Shown here in pieces: positions 8,523 to 16,014 of a stretch of DNA of 64,000 nucleotides; positions within the stretch are counted from its first letter, which is position 1; every line of letters starts with the position of its first letter. Made by a program: the position numbers and the translations under genes. The stretch covers positions 1,860,001 to 1,924,000 of the forward strand of contig NZ_PGEZ01000001.1 in the NCBI RefSeq assembly GCF_002797495.1, written 5' to 3'. The stretch comes from Mumia flava. Lineage in GTDB: Bacteria; Actinomycetota; Actinomycetes; Propionibacteriales; Nocardioidaceae. The notes below the pieces were generated by a model that saw only the letters and a list, made by a program, of their open reading frames with translations, was not told the DNA's origin and did no database searches.

Positions 8523-8537
8523 TTCCGCTCAGCGGAA
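8523..8537. promoter_or_regulatory. perfect palindrome before pobA, probable PcaR/IclR operator
   Basis: TTCCGCTCAGCGGAA has 6-base perfect arms and a 3-base centre. It lies 44 bp upstream of the pobA ATG and just after the pcaR stop. It resembles the site in the pcaH-pcaR gap, which suggests that pobA and the pca operon answer to the same regulator. Confidence 0.62.
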
Positions 8538-8581
8538 GGCCTGGTTTCGCACCGTGACGCGCGGCACGGTTGCATGACCCC

Positions 8582-9772
8582 ATGAGCGAACGCACCGAGA
8601 CCACGCAGGTCCTCATCATCGGCGCCGGCCCGGCCGGCATGCTGCTCTCGCACCTGCTCGCCGACGCCGGCGTCGAGTCGATCGTGCTCGAGACCCGGTC
8701 GGAGGAGTACGTGGCCGCACGGATCCGCGCCGGCATCCTCGAGCACTCCACCGTCGACCTGCTGCGATCGGTCGGGCTCGCCGACCGGCTGGAGAGGGAG
8801 GGCGACGAGCACCGGGGGATCTATCTCCAGTGGCCCCACGAGCGGCACCACCTCGACTTCGTCGACCTCGTCGGACGCTCGGTCTGGGTCTACGGGCAGA
8901 CGGAGGTGCAGAAGGACCTGGTCGCCGCCCGCGGTGCCGCGGGACAGGTGGTGCACTACGAGGTCGACGACGTCGCCCTGCACGACCTTGAGTCGGACCG
9001 CCCGTCGGTCACCTTCACCGACGCCGACGGCACCACGGTCCGCGTCACCGCGACGGCGGTGGCCGGGTGCGACGGATCGTTCGGGCCGAGCCGTGCCGCC
9101 GTACCGGACGGAGTCCGCAGCACGTGGGAGCGCACCTACCCGTACTCCTGGCTCGGCATCCTCGCCGACGTGGCGCCGTCGACCGACGAGCTGATCTACG
9201 CGTGGCACCCGGACGGGTTCGCGCTGCACTCGATGCGCTCGGAGAGCGTGAGCCGGCTCTACCTCCAGGTCCCGAACGGCACGCCCGTCGACGACTGGAG
9301 CGACGACCGGATCTGGGACGCGCTCGCGAGCCGGCTCGGCCACGGCCAGGACGGCTGGGAGCTGACGCCCGGCCCGATCACGGACAAGAGCGTGCTGCCG
9401 ATGCGCAGCTACGTGCAGGCGCCGATGCGGCACGGGCGGCTGTTCCTGGCCGGCGACGCGGCGCACATCGTGCCGCCGACCGGCGCCAAGGGACTGAACC
9501 TCGCGGTCGCCGACGTCGCGCTGCTCGCCCCCGCCCTCGCCGCTCTCGTACGCGACGGCGACGCCCGCCTCGCCGACGCGTACTCCGACGACGCCCTGCG
9601 CCGGGTCTGGCGGTGCACGCACTTCTCGTGGTGGATGACGACCATGCTGCACACCGGCGACGACCCGTTCGACGCGCAGCTGCAGCGCTCGCAGCTCCAG
9701 TGGGTCGCCACGTCGCAGGCCGGGGCGCAAGGCCTCGCCGAGAACTACGCCGGCCTTCCCCTCGGCTTCTGA
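8582..9772 (+). CDS. pobA: 4-hydroxybenzoate 3-monooxygenase
   Basis: 396-residue flavoprotein aromatic hydroxylase converting 4-hydroxybenzoate to protocatechuate with NAD(P)H and O2, so it feeds PcaHG directly. FAD-binding motifs are all present: GAGPAGMLLSHLL (N-terminus), the DG-type motif AGCDGSFGPSR, and GDAAHIVPPTGAKGLNLAVAD. Length is the family norm. The ATG at 8582 was chosen over an upstream TTG at 8570; no strong ribosome site is seen. It is read as its own unit downstream of pcaR. Confidence 0.93.
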   Translation: MSERTETTQVLIIGAGPAGMLLSHLLADAGVESIVLETRSEEYVAARIRAGILEHSTVDLLRSVGLADRLEREGDEHRGIYLQWPHERHHLDFVDLVGRSVWVYGQTEVQKDLVAARGAAGQVVHYEVDDVALHDLESDRPSVTFTDADGTTVRVTATAVAGCDGSFGPSRAAVPDGVRSTWERTYPYSWLGILADVAPSTDELIYAWHPDGFALHSMRSESVSRLYLQVPNGTPVDDWSDDRIWDALASRLGHGQDGWELTPGPITDKSVLPMRSYVQAPMRHGRLFLAGDAAHIVPPTGAKGLNLAVADVALLAPALAALVRDGDARLADAYSDDALRRVWRCTHFSWWMTTMLHTGDDPFDAQLQRSQLQWVATSQAGAQGLAENYAGLPLGF

Positions 9773-9829
9773 GGCTCGCGAGTCGCGCAGGGCGGGCTCG
9801 CGAGTCGCGCAGGGCGGGCTCGCGAGTCG
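9773..9829 (-). repeat. 22-bp tandem repeat array (family A), left of DUF1905 gene
   Basis: Two complete 22-bp units (9773-9794 and 9795-9816) and a partial third directly follow the pobA stop. Read on the minus strand, each unit is the anchor GACTCGCGAGC followed by CCGCCCTGCGC. The variable half is almost the same as in the array at 10166-10219, which is in the opposite orientation, so the 306-bp gene between is framed by inverted arrays. Confidence 0.8.
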
Positions 9830-9861
9830 ATGCTGTCGGTCAGCAGGGCTAGCGTCGGGTC

Positions 9862-10167
9862 GTGGAGGTTCAGCAGTACGAGTTCGACACGCCGGTGTGG
9901 CGTACGCCGGGCGAGACAGGCTGGTACTTCGCGACGCTGCCGCACGACGTCAGCGACGACATCGACGCCCGTACGGAGGTTCGCGCGGGGTTCGGGTCCG
10001 TACGGGTCCGGGTGCGCGTGGGTGCGACGGAGTGGGAGACGTCGGTGTTCCCCGATCGCCGGCGCGGGAGCTACGTGCTGCCCGTCAAGAAGGCGGTACG
10101 GAAGGCTGAGGGCATCGCCGAGGGCGCCAGGATCCGGATCGCACTGACCGTGCTGCGCACCGCGTGA
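9862..10167 (+). CDS. DUF1905-domain small protein
   Basis: 101 residues, GTG start. The sequence (FDTPVWRTPGETGWYFATLP, then GFGSVRVRVRVGATEWETSVFP and GSYVLPVKKAVRKAEGI) matches DUF1905, a small beta-barrel family of unknown function often found with YdeI-type domains. No signal peptide or membrane segment. No operon partner: pobA lies upstream after a 22-bp repeat array, and convergent soxR lies downstream. The stop codon is shared with the first unit of the right-hand array. Confidence 0.7.
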   Translation: MEVQQYEFDTPVWRTPGETGWYFATLPHDVSDDIDARTEVRAGFGSVRVRVRVGATEWETSVFPDRRRGSYVLPVKKAVRKAEGIAEGARIRIALTVLRTA

Positions 10168-10219
10168 CTCGTGAGCCCGCCGTGCGCGACTCGTGAGCCC
10201 GCCGTGCGCGACTCGCGGC
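10166..10219 (+). repeat. 22-bp tandem repeat array (family A), right of DUF1905 gene
   Basis: Units at 10166-10187 and 10188-10209 are identical: anchor GACTCGTGAGC plus CCGCCGTGCGC. A partial third unit runs to the soxR stop. The array fills the whole gap between two convergent stop codons, and its first two bases belong to the DUF1905 TGA. Confidence 0.82.
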
Positions 10220-10678
10220 TCAGGTGTCGGACGGACGGTCGCCGAGCAGGTAGCGAGGGCCGGGCCCGAGCCGCGCGGCACGGTCGCCCGGGTTCGACAG
10301 GCGGCAGGTCTGCAGCGACAGGCACCCGCACCCGATGCAGGAGTCCAGGTCGTCGCGCAGCCGCACCAGCTCGGAGATCCGTTCCTCCAGCCGACCGCGC
10401 CACGAGCGGGACAGCCGGGTCCAGTCCCTCTTCGTCGGTGTCCGGCCGGACGGCAGGGTCGCGAGCGCCTCACGGATCTCCTCGAGCGTGAGCCCCACGT
10501 GGGCTGCGGTCCGGATGAACGCCACCCTGCGCAGCGTGCTGCGGACGTACCGCCGCTGGTTGCCGGAGGTGCGGATCGAGCTGATCAGGCCGATCGACTC
10601 GTAGTACCGCAGGCCCGACGCCGCCACGCCGGAGCGCTCGGCGACCTCCCCGATCGTCAGAACCGGCTCCGCAGACAC
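10220..10678 (-). CDS. soxR: redox-sensing MerR-family activator SoxR
   Basis: 152 residues with a GTG start and an upstream GGGAGG. N-terminal MerR winged helix (LTIGEVAERSGVAASGLRYYE), dimerisation helix, then the [2Fe-2S] cysteine cluster CIGCGCLSLQTC at Cys114, Cys117, Cys119 and Cys125, the CX2CXCX5C pattern that defines SoxR. In actinobacteria SoxR responds mainly to redox-active compounds such as quinones and phenazines rather than to superoxide. It is divergent from the split transketolase operon, with a SoxR box in the shared gap. Confidence 0.92.
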   Translation of the reverse strand: MSAEPVLTIGEVAERSGVAASGLRYYESIGLISSIRTSGNQRRYVRSTLRRVAFIRTAAHVGLTLEEIREALATLPSGRTPTKRDWTRLSRSWRGRLEERISELVRLRDDLDSCIGCGCLSLQTCRLSNPGDRAARLGPGPRYLLGDRPSDT

Positions 10679-10742
10679 GCCGCACCTCCCGCCCGAGACT
10701 CCCGCCCCGAGGCCCCGGCCCCGGATCGCCGGCGCCGGACGC

Positions 10743-10774
10743 TTGACCTCAAGTTCACTTCAACTTGCACGATA
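10743..10774 (+). promoter_or_regulatory. SoxR box and MerR-type promoter of the transketolase-whiB7 operon
   Basis: A -35-like TTGACC (10743-10748 region) is followed by CCTCAAGTTCACTTCAAC, which matches 14 of 18 bases of the classical SoxR box (CCTCAAGTTAACTTGAGG). An overlapping dyad CAAGTT-6-AACTTG is also present. The -10-like CACGAT follows after about 19 bp, the long spacer typical of MerR-family promoters. It ends 6-7 bases before the ATG at 10781, so the transcript may be leaderless. Confidence 0.75.
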
Positions 10775-10780
10775 GCAGCC

Positions 10781-11512
10781 ATGACCACGACCACCACCCG
10801 CTCGGACCCTGCGGCAGCCGCGCCGGCCGCCGTACCGTCCGAGGTGCTCGACCTCCTGGCCCGGATCACGGGCGACGAGAAGCACGACCCGGCCTCCCAC
10901 TCGACCCTCGACGTCCTGTGGGTGCTCCACCGGTACGTGCTCGACGTCGCGCCCGACCGGACGGACGACCCCGATCGCGACCGGTTCCTGCTCTCCAAGG
11001 GCCACGGGCCGGCCTCCTACTACGCCGTGCTCGCCGCGCTCGGGTTCATCGCGCCCGACCAGCTCGACCGGGTCGGTTCCTGGGAGTCCAGGCTCGGGCA
11101 CCACCCGGACCGGACTCTCGTGCCCGGGGTCGAGATCGGCAGCGGTTCGCTCGGGCACGGACTGGCGCTCGCCGTCGGCACCGCACTCGGTCTGCGGGCG
11201 CAGGGCCGCACCCGCGCACGCGTCGTCGTGCTGGTCGGGGACGGCGAGCTGGACGAGGGCAGCAACGCCGAGGCGATCGCCCTCGCCGGCCGGCTGGGGC
11301 TCGGCCGGCTCACCTGCGTGGTGGTCGACAACGACTCCGCCGCGCTCGGATGGCCGGGCGGGCTCGCGGGCCGGTTCACCGTCGAAGGCTGGGACGTCGA
11401 CACGGTCGACGCTCACGACCAGGCGGCACTCCGTACGACCCTCGACGTCACCCACCCCGACCGTCCGAGGGCGGTCGTCGCCCGAACCGCACCGAGGGGA
11501 GGACGCCGATGA
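10781..11512 (+). CDS. transketolase-like protein, N-terminal (TPP-binding) subunit
   Basis: 243 residues, the thiamine-diphosphate half of a split transketolase. The TPP/Mg motif GDGELDEGSN is at 153-162. The conserved SKGHGPASYYAVLAALGFI (about 72-90) and GSGSLGHGLALAVG (about 120-133) are also present. It needs the separate C-terminal subunit encoded immediately downstream (ATGA overlap). Split transketolases serve pentose-phosphate, sugar-acid or deoxysugar pathways; the substrate here is unknown. Position behind a SoxR box suggests a role in carbon flow under redox stress, possibly NADPH supply. Confidence 0.83.
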   Translation: MTTTTTRSDPAAAAPAAVPSEVLDLLARITGDEKHDPASHSTLDVLWVLHRYVLDVAPDRTDDPDRDRFLLSKGHGPASYYAVLAALGFIAPDQLDRVGSWESRLGHHPDRTLVPGVEIGSGSLGHGLALAVGTALGLRAQGRTRARVVVLVGDGELDEGSNAEAIALAGRLGLGRLTCVVVDNDSAALGWPGGLAGRFTVEGWDVDTVDAHDQAALRTTLDVTHPDRPRAVVARTAPRGGRR

Positions 11513-12429
11513 GTGCTCCGGCGATGCGCGAGCGGTTCTACGACCAGGTCGGCCGGCTTCTCGACGACGACCCGCGGGTCGCACTCGTCCTCGCGGTGAT
11601 CGGCGCGTCGGCCGTCGACCCGGCGGTGGCGCGCCGCCACCCCGCCCGCCTGATCGACGTCGGCATCCGCGAGCAGACCATGGTCGGCGTCGCGGGCGGT
11701 CTCGCCCTCACCGGGATGCGCCCGATCGTGCACACGTACGCACCGTTCCTCGTCGAGCGCGCCTACGAGCAGGTCAAGCTCGACCTCGGCCACCAGGACG
11801 TCGGTGCGGTCCTGGTCAGCACGGGCGCGTCCTACGATGCGAGCAGCGCCGGCCGTACCCATCAGGCGCCGGCCGACGTCGCGCTGATCTCGGCGCTTCC
11901 CGGCTGGACGGTGCACGTCCCGGGTCACGCCGACGAGCTCGCGGCCGTCCTCACCGCCGCCGCGGGGTCCGACGACCGGGTCTACGTCCGGATGTCGTCG
12001 CAGTCCAACGATCGCGCGTACGCGACCGACGGCCGTCTCCACCTGGTCCGCGACGGCGGTGGTCCGCTCGTCGTCGCGGTGGGCCCGATGCTCGATCCGG
12101 TCCTCGCCGCGACCACGGGCCTCGGTGTCCGGGTGGCGTCGACCTCGACGCCGCACCCGTTCGACGCGCCCGGGCTGCGCGCACTCACGGCAGCGCCCTC
12201 GGACGGGTCCGCGGCGCCCGCCGAGGTCGTCGTGGTCGAGCCGTACCTCGAGGGCACGTCGGCCGCCGCCGTCGCCGCGGCGCTGGCCGACCGGCCGAGC
12301 CGCGTGCTGCACGTCGGGGTCCGACGCGACGTGGAGGTACGCCGGTACGGGACCCCGAAGGACCACGCGGCTGCGCACGGGCTCGACCCCACCGGACTGC
12401 GCCAGCGGATCACGGGGTGGCTGCGATGA
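11509..12429 (+). CDS. transketolase-like protein, C-terminal (pyrimidine-binding) subunit
   Basis: 306 residues. The catalytic glutamate of the pyrimidine domain is visible in DVGIREQTMVGVAGGLALTG (Glu55). The transketolase C-domain follows (VVVVEPYLEGTSAAAVAAALAD). With the preceding gene it forms the two halves of one enzyme. The downstream whiB7-like gene starts inside its stop (ATGA). The residues between the domains are shorter than in full-length transketolase, so function as a classical transketolase is not certain; DXS-like or apiose/sulfo-sugar enzymes share the fold. Confidence 0.82.
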   Translation: MSAPAMRERFYDQVGRLLDDDPRVALVLAVIGASAVDPAVARRHPARLIDVGIREQTMVGVAGGLALTGMRPIVHTYAPFLVERAYEQVKLDLGHQDVGAVLVSTGASYDASSAGRTHQAPADVALISALPGWTVHVPGHADELAAVLTAAAGSDDRVYVRMSSQSNDRAYATDGRLHLVRDGGGPLVVAVGPMLDPVLAATTGLGVRVASTSTPHPFDAPGLRALTAAPSDGSAAPAEVVVVEPYLEGTSAAAVAAALADRPSRVLHVGVRRDVEVRRYGTPKDHAAAHGLDPTGLRQRITGWLR

Positions 12430-12713
12430 CCGACCTGCGCCTGCTGCTCCCCGTGCCCGACGGGGTCGTCGATCACACCGTGCCCTGCCGCGACGGCGAC
12501 GAGCCGGACCTCTGGTTCGCCGAGCACACCGCGGACGTCGAGCGGGCCAAACGGCTGTGCCGGGCGTGCCCGCTGCTCGAGGCCTGCCTCGACGCCGCCG
12601 TCGCGCGGCGCGAGCCGTGGGGCGTGTGGGGCGGCGAGGTGTTCGTGCGCGGCGCCCCGGTCGAGCGCAAGCGCGGTCGCGGTCGTCCGCGCACCGACGA
12701 GCAGGCGGCCTGA
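12426..12713 (+). CDS. whiB7: WhiB7-like transcription factor
   Basis: 95 residues. The four [4Fe-4S] cysteines of WhiB proteins are Cys21, Cys45, Cys48 and Cys54 (CX23CX2CX5C). PDLWFA, the turn EPWGVWGGE and a C-terminal AT-hook (RGRGRPR) mark it as WhiB7-type, the activator of intrinsic antibiotic resistance genes in mycobacteria and streptomycetes. Its ATG overlaps the stop of the transketolase C-subunit by four bases. That is unusual, because whiB7 is normally monocistronic behind a regulatory leader with its own small ORF; none is seen here. A paralogue with a different role remains possible. Confidence 0.8.
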   Translation: MTDLRLLLPVPDGVVDHTVPCRDGDEPDLWFAEHTADVERAKRLCRACPLLEACLDAAVARREPWGVWGGEVFVRGAPVERKRGRGRPRTDEQAA

Positions 12714-12738
12714 GGTAAGTCACCGCGCCGCCAGGGCC

Positions 12739-12800
12739 GACTCGCGACCCCGCCCGGGATGACTCGCGACCCCGCCAGGGGCGACTCGCGACCACCCGAC
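12739..12800 (+). repeat. 22-bp tandem repeat array (family A), whiB7-DUF503 junction
   Basis: Two full units at 12739-12760 and 12761-12782, each GACTCGCGACC plus an 11-base tail (CCGCCCGGGAT or CCGCCAGGGGC), and a partial third unit. A decayed unit may precede the first. The array occupies the 115-bp gap between convergent whiB7 and the DUF503 gene. Confidence 0.75.
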
Positions 12801-12828
12801 TTGGGCGCGGTCGGTCGCAGCGGCGCGG

Positions 12829-13128
12829 TCAGTCGTGGGTGTTGAAGAACGCCCGGTGCGAGGCCAGCAGCTCCACCTCGGGGCGCCGGGCCATCGCGTC
12901 CTCGACCCGGTCGAGCACGTCGATCACGTGCGCGTTGTCGCCGGCGACGACGGCGATGCCGATGCCCGCACGGCGGTAGAGATCCTGGTTCTCGGTCTCG
13001 GCCACGGCGACGTCGAACGTGCGACGGAGGTCGGCCACGATCGGGCGGACCACCGCGCGCTTCTGCTTCAGCGACGCCACGTCACCGAGCAGCAGGTCGA
13101 ACTCGATCGTGCCGACCCACATGCTCAC
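12829..13128 (-). CDS. DUF503 (YlxP-like) protein
   Basis: 99 residues. The sequence MWVGTIEFDLLLGDVASLKQKR followed by ADLRRTFDVAVAE is the DUF503 signature; the family is often placed near ribosome-binding factor genes and has no proven function. The GTG at 13128 overlaps the stop of the universal stress protein gene (GTGA), so the two are coupled. An ATG two codons later is an alternative. Confidence 0.82.
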   Translation of the reverse strand: MSMWVGTIEFDLLLGDVASLKQKRAVVRPIVADLRRTFDVAVAETENQDLYRRAGIGIAVVAGDNAHVIDVLDRVEDAMARRPEVELLASHRAFFNTHD

Positions 13129-13637
13129 TCGTCGAAGTCGGCGTCGAGCACCTTGCGCTGGCCGGGCGTCGCCTCGATGTCGGTCGGCTGGACGATGACG
13201 ACCGTGGCCTGGGCGTGCCGCACGATCTGCTCGCTCACCGAGCCCAGCACGAGTCCCTTGAACCCGCCGAGCCCACGTCGGCCGAGCACGATGATCGCGA
13301 CCTTCGCCGAGGCCTCGATGATCCGGGTGGCCGGCTTGCCGTGCACCGCGGTCGTGCGGACGTCGACGGTCGGGTAGTCGGCGACCACCCCGGCGATGTC
13401 AGCGGAGAGGCGCTTCACGACCGCCTCGGCGAAGTCCTCCAACGGAGGCATGTAGCCGGGCTCCCAGCTGTCCGGACGCGGAGCCGTGGTCAGCACCCAC
13501 GCCCGTACGACCGTGACCGCCTGACCGGTCGTGGACGCGTACTCCAGCGCCCACCGCAGCGCCTGGTCGGAGAAGTCGGACCCGTCGTGACCGACGAGCA
13601 CGCCTCCGTCGACGTCGATCTCCTTCGTCGTGGCCAT
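13125..13637 (-). CDS. universal stress protein (UspA family, ATP-binding type)
   Basis: 170 residues, one Usp domain. It begins GVLVGHDGSDFSDQALRWALEYA and ends with the nucleotide-binding loop GRRGLGGFKGLVLGSVSEQIV, matching G2XG9XG(S/T) of ATP-binding Usp proteins. Substrates are unknown; the family acts in stress and dormancy responses. It is coupled to the DUF503 gene downstream. Confidence 0.87.
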   Translation of the reverse strand: MATTKEIDVDGGVLVGHDGSDFSDQALRWALEYASTTGQAVTVVRAWVLTTAPRPDSWEPGYMPPLEDFAEAVVKRLSADIAGVVADYPTVDVRTTAVHGKPATRIIEASAKVAIIVLGRRGLGGFKGLVLGSVSEQIVRHAQATVVIVQPTDIEATPGQRKVLDADFDE

Positions 13638-13666
13638 GCCTCAACCTACCGCGACGACGGCACCGC

Positions 13667-14161
13667 TCACCCTCCCGGTGCGGCACCGCGCTCCAGGTCG
13701 GTGACGCGGACTCCGTCCGCGACCTCACGCTCGCCGCACGACACGAACCCGTGCCGCACGTAGAGGGCGAGCGCGGGCCCGTTCGCGCTGCCGGTCGCCA
13801 CCACCGTGCGGTGCGTGGGTGCCCACCCGGCGAGCGCGTCGAGCAGCGCCGACGCGATGCCGCGCCGGTGGTGGGCCGGGTCGACCACGAGGCGGTCGAT
13901 GTCGACCGTGCCGTCGTCGAGCCGGAACCAGCTCACCGCGCCCACGAGCCGGTCGCCGTCGAGCGCGCCGAGGAACGTCGCGGTGCTCGCCCGGAGCTGC
14001 TCGAGGGACTCGGTGAGCAGCGGCAGGTCCGGGAAGGCGATCAGCTCGGCCTCGACGGCGTACGAGGCCCGCTGCAACGCCAGCAGGGCCGGGCCGGTGA
14101 CGGCGTCGCCGGGATCGATCTCGTGGATCGCCAGCTCGGGGCCCGTCCCGCCCGGCGTCAC
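13667..14161 (-). CDS. GNAT-family N-acetyltransferase
   Basis: 164 residues. The acetyl-CoA binding motif A is visible as VDRLVVDPAHHRRGIASALLDAL-type sequence (DIDRLVVDPAHHRRGIASAL), followed by VVATGSANGPALALYVRHGF, the motif B of GNAT proteins. Substrate unknown. The GTG start overlaps the stop of the ECF42 sigma gene by four bases (GTGA), so it is probably in the sigma factor operon and could belong to its response, though this pairing is not a known ECF42 rule. Confidence 0.8.
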   Translation of the reverse strand: MTPGGTGPELAIHEIDPGDAVTGPALLALQRASYAVEAELIAFPDLPLLTESLEQLRASTATFLGALDGDRLVGAVSWFRLDDGTVDIDRLVVDPAHHRRGIASALLDALAGWAPTHRTVVATGSANGPALALYVRHGFVSCGEREVADGVRVTDLERGAAPGG

Positions 14162-15477
14162 GAGACGGCCCGCTGCTGGGCGGCCGCCGCGAGCTCGAGG
14201 AGCGCACGGCGGTCGTGCGCGGTCGGCGCGATCGCGGCCGCCTCCTCGTAGGCGCCGGCAGCCTCACGGTCGCGACCCGCGCGGGCCAGGAGGTCGGCGT
14301 GCACGCTCGGCAGCAGGTGGTAGCGCGCGAGCCGGGAGTCCGAGCGCAGCGCCTCCACGACCGGCAGCGCCTCCGCGACCCCGTACGCCCGCGACACCGC
14401 GACGGCGCGGTTCAGCTCCACGATCGGCGACGGGTTCAGCGCCGCCAGCGCGTCGTACAGGGCGACGATGCGCTGCCAGTCGGTCGCCTCCGGCCTCGTC
14501 GCCCGCGCGTGGCAGGCGGCGATCGCCGCCTGGAGCGTGTACGGCCCGAGCGGGCGACGCAGCCCGACGGCGTGGTCGAGCGCAGCGAGACCGTGACCGA
14601 TCAGCGTCCGGTCCCAGCGCGAGCGGTCCTGGTCGTCGAGCAGCACCGGCCTCCCGCCCGCGTCCGTACGGGCGGCGAACCTCGACGCCTGCAGCTCCAT
14701 CAGCGCGACCAGCCCGCTGGGCTCGGGCTCCCGCGGCAGCAGCGCCGCGAGCACCCGCCCGAGGCGCATCGCCTCACCGCACAGGTCGTCGCGGACCACC
14801 CGGTCACCGCTGCTGGCGGAGTAGCCCTCGTTGAAGACGAGGTAGATCACCTCGAGCACCGCGCGCAGGCGCTCGGGCAGCTCCTCGGCGGACGGGATCT
14901 CGAACGGGACCCGGGCCTCGGACAGGGTGCGCTTCGCCCTCGAGATCCGCTGGCCCACGGTCGCCGACGGGGTCAGGAACGCGCGCCCGATCTCGTCGGT
15001 CGACAGGCCGCCGAGCATCCGCAGCGTCAGCGCCACCTGCGCATCGCGGGACAGCACCGGGTGGCACGCGACGAACACGAGCCGGAGCACGTCGTCGCCG
15101 ACCGCGTCCTCGACGACGCCCTCGGGGTCCGGGGTGGCGGCCCGGCGCTGCGCCTCGAGGTCGGGGGCCATCACCTCGTACTTGTGCCGGCGGTTGTCCT
15201 CGCGGCGGATCCTGTCGACCGCGAGGTTGCGCGCCACCTTGGTCAGCCACGCCGCGGGGTTGTCCGGGACGCCGTCGACCGGCCACTTCTGCAGGGCGAC
15301 CACGAGGGCGTCCTGCGCGAGGTCCTCAGCGAGCCCCACGTCCCCGACGACGCGGACGAGCGCGGCGACCACGCGGGCGGACTCGATCCGCCACACCGCG
15401 TCGATGGTCCTCCCGACGTCACGCAACGGCGCCGTCCTCGTACACGTCCGACCGGCTCCCCGCCGACCCTCAGGCAC
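14158..15477 (-). CDS. ECF sigma factor of group ECF42 (SnoaL-less, TPR-like C-terminal extension)
   Basis: 439 residues from a GTG at 15477; a TTG at 15426 with GAGGA upstream would give 422. Region 2 (ALVRVVGDVGLAEDLAQDALVVALQKWP, then DNPAAWLTKVARNLAVDRIRR) and region 4 (VALTLRMLGGLSTDEIGRAFL, TVGQRISRAKRTL) are clear. After them comes a long helical C-terminal domain of about 200 residues (EVIYLVFNEGYSAS ... ALNPSPIVELNRAVAVSRAYG) that defines ECF42. ECF42 factors have no anti-sigma factor and are encoded next to DGPF/YCII proteins, as here. The gene overlaps its partner by eight bases. Confidence 0.88.
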   Translation of the reverse strand: MPEGRRGAGRTCTRTAPLRDVGRTIDAVWRIESARVVAALVRVVGDVGLAEDLAQDALVVALQKWPVDGVPDNPAAWLTKVARNLAVDRIRREDNRRHKYEVMAPDLEAQRRAATPDPEGVVEDAVGDDVLRLVFVACHPVLSRDAQVALTLRMLGGLSTDEIGRAFLTPSATVGQRISRAKRTLSEARVPFEIPSAEELPERLRAVLEVIYLVFNEGYSASSGDRVVRDDLCGEAMRLGRVLAALLPREPEPSGLVALMELQASRFAARTDAGGRPVLLDDQDRSRWDRTLIGHGLAALDHAVGLRRPLGPYTLQAAIAACHARATRPEATDWQRIVALYDALAALNPSPIVELNRAVAVSRAYGVAEALPVVEALRSDSRLARYHLLPSVHADLLARAGRDREAAGAYEEAAAIAPTAHDRRALLELAAAAQQRAVS

Positions 15478-15892
15478 CCTCGAGCTGGTCGCGCAGCCGC
15501 GTCTCACGCTCCACGATCTGCGGCGTCGCGTCGGTGAAGTCCTCGAGCTCGAAGACCTGGCGCAGCTCGAGCTCCGAGGTCTCGTCGTCCGCCCTCGGGC
15601 AGCGCTTCGCCCACTCGACGGCCTCCTCGAAGGACTTGACCTCCCAGATCCAGAACCCGGCGAGCAGCTCCTTGCTCTCGGTGAACGGACCGTCGACGAC
15701 GCGGACGTCAGCGCCGTCGAACTGCACCCGAGCGCCGTACGAGCTGTCCCGCAGCCCCTCGCCCGCGATCATCACGCCGGCGTTGACGAGCTCCTCGTTG
15801 TAGCGGCCCATCGCCTCCATCATCTCGTTGTCGGGCGTCGCTCCCGACTGCTCGGTCTCCGGCGTCGCCTTGACCAGAACCATGACCTTCAT
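15470..15892 (-). CDS. YCII/DGPF-domain protein, ECF42 partner
   Basis: 140 residues. The diagnostic DGPF motif is in VRVVDGPFTESKELLAGFW. The family forms small ferredoxin-like dimers. In Streptomyces, ECF42 factors control the DGPF gene next to them. The ATG at 15892 has AGGAG seven bases upstream. It is the first gene of a DGPF-ECF42-GNAT operon. Enzymatic role unknown. Confidence 0.87.
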   Translation of the reverse strand: MKVMVLVKATPETEQSGATPDNEMMEAMGRYNEELVNAGVMIAGEGLRDSSYGARVQFDGADVRVVDGPFTESKELLAGFWIWEVKSFEEAVEWAKRCPRADDETSELELRQVFELEDFTDATPQIVERETRLRDQLEGA

Positions 15893-15969
15893 CGCGAACT
15901 CCTCTGCTGGGGCCGCCGGACCCGTGTGCCGCGGCGGCGTCTCACCCGTACGCCGAACGGCGCGCGCCC

Positions 15970-15980
15970 GTTTCGACATC
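15970..15980 (-). promoter_or_regulatory. ECF42-type -35 element before the DGPF gene
   Basis: On the minus strand the sequence GGATGTCGAAAC includes TGTCGA (15978-15973), the -35 motif reported for ECF42-dependent promoters. It lies about 80 bp before the DGPF start, consistent with autoregulation of the operon. A matching -10 element is not certain. Confidence 0.45.
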
Positions 15981-16014
15981 CTGCGCGAACAACTCTCTGG
16001 ACGTGGCCCACGAC

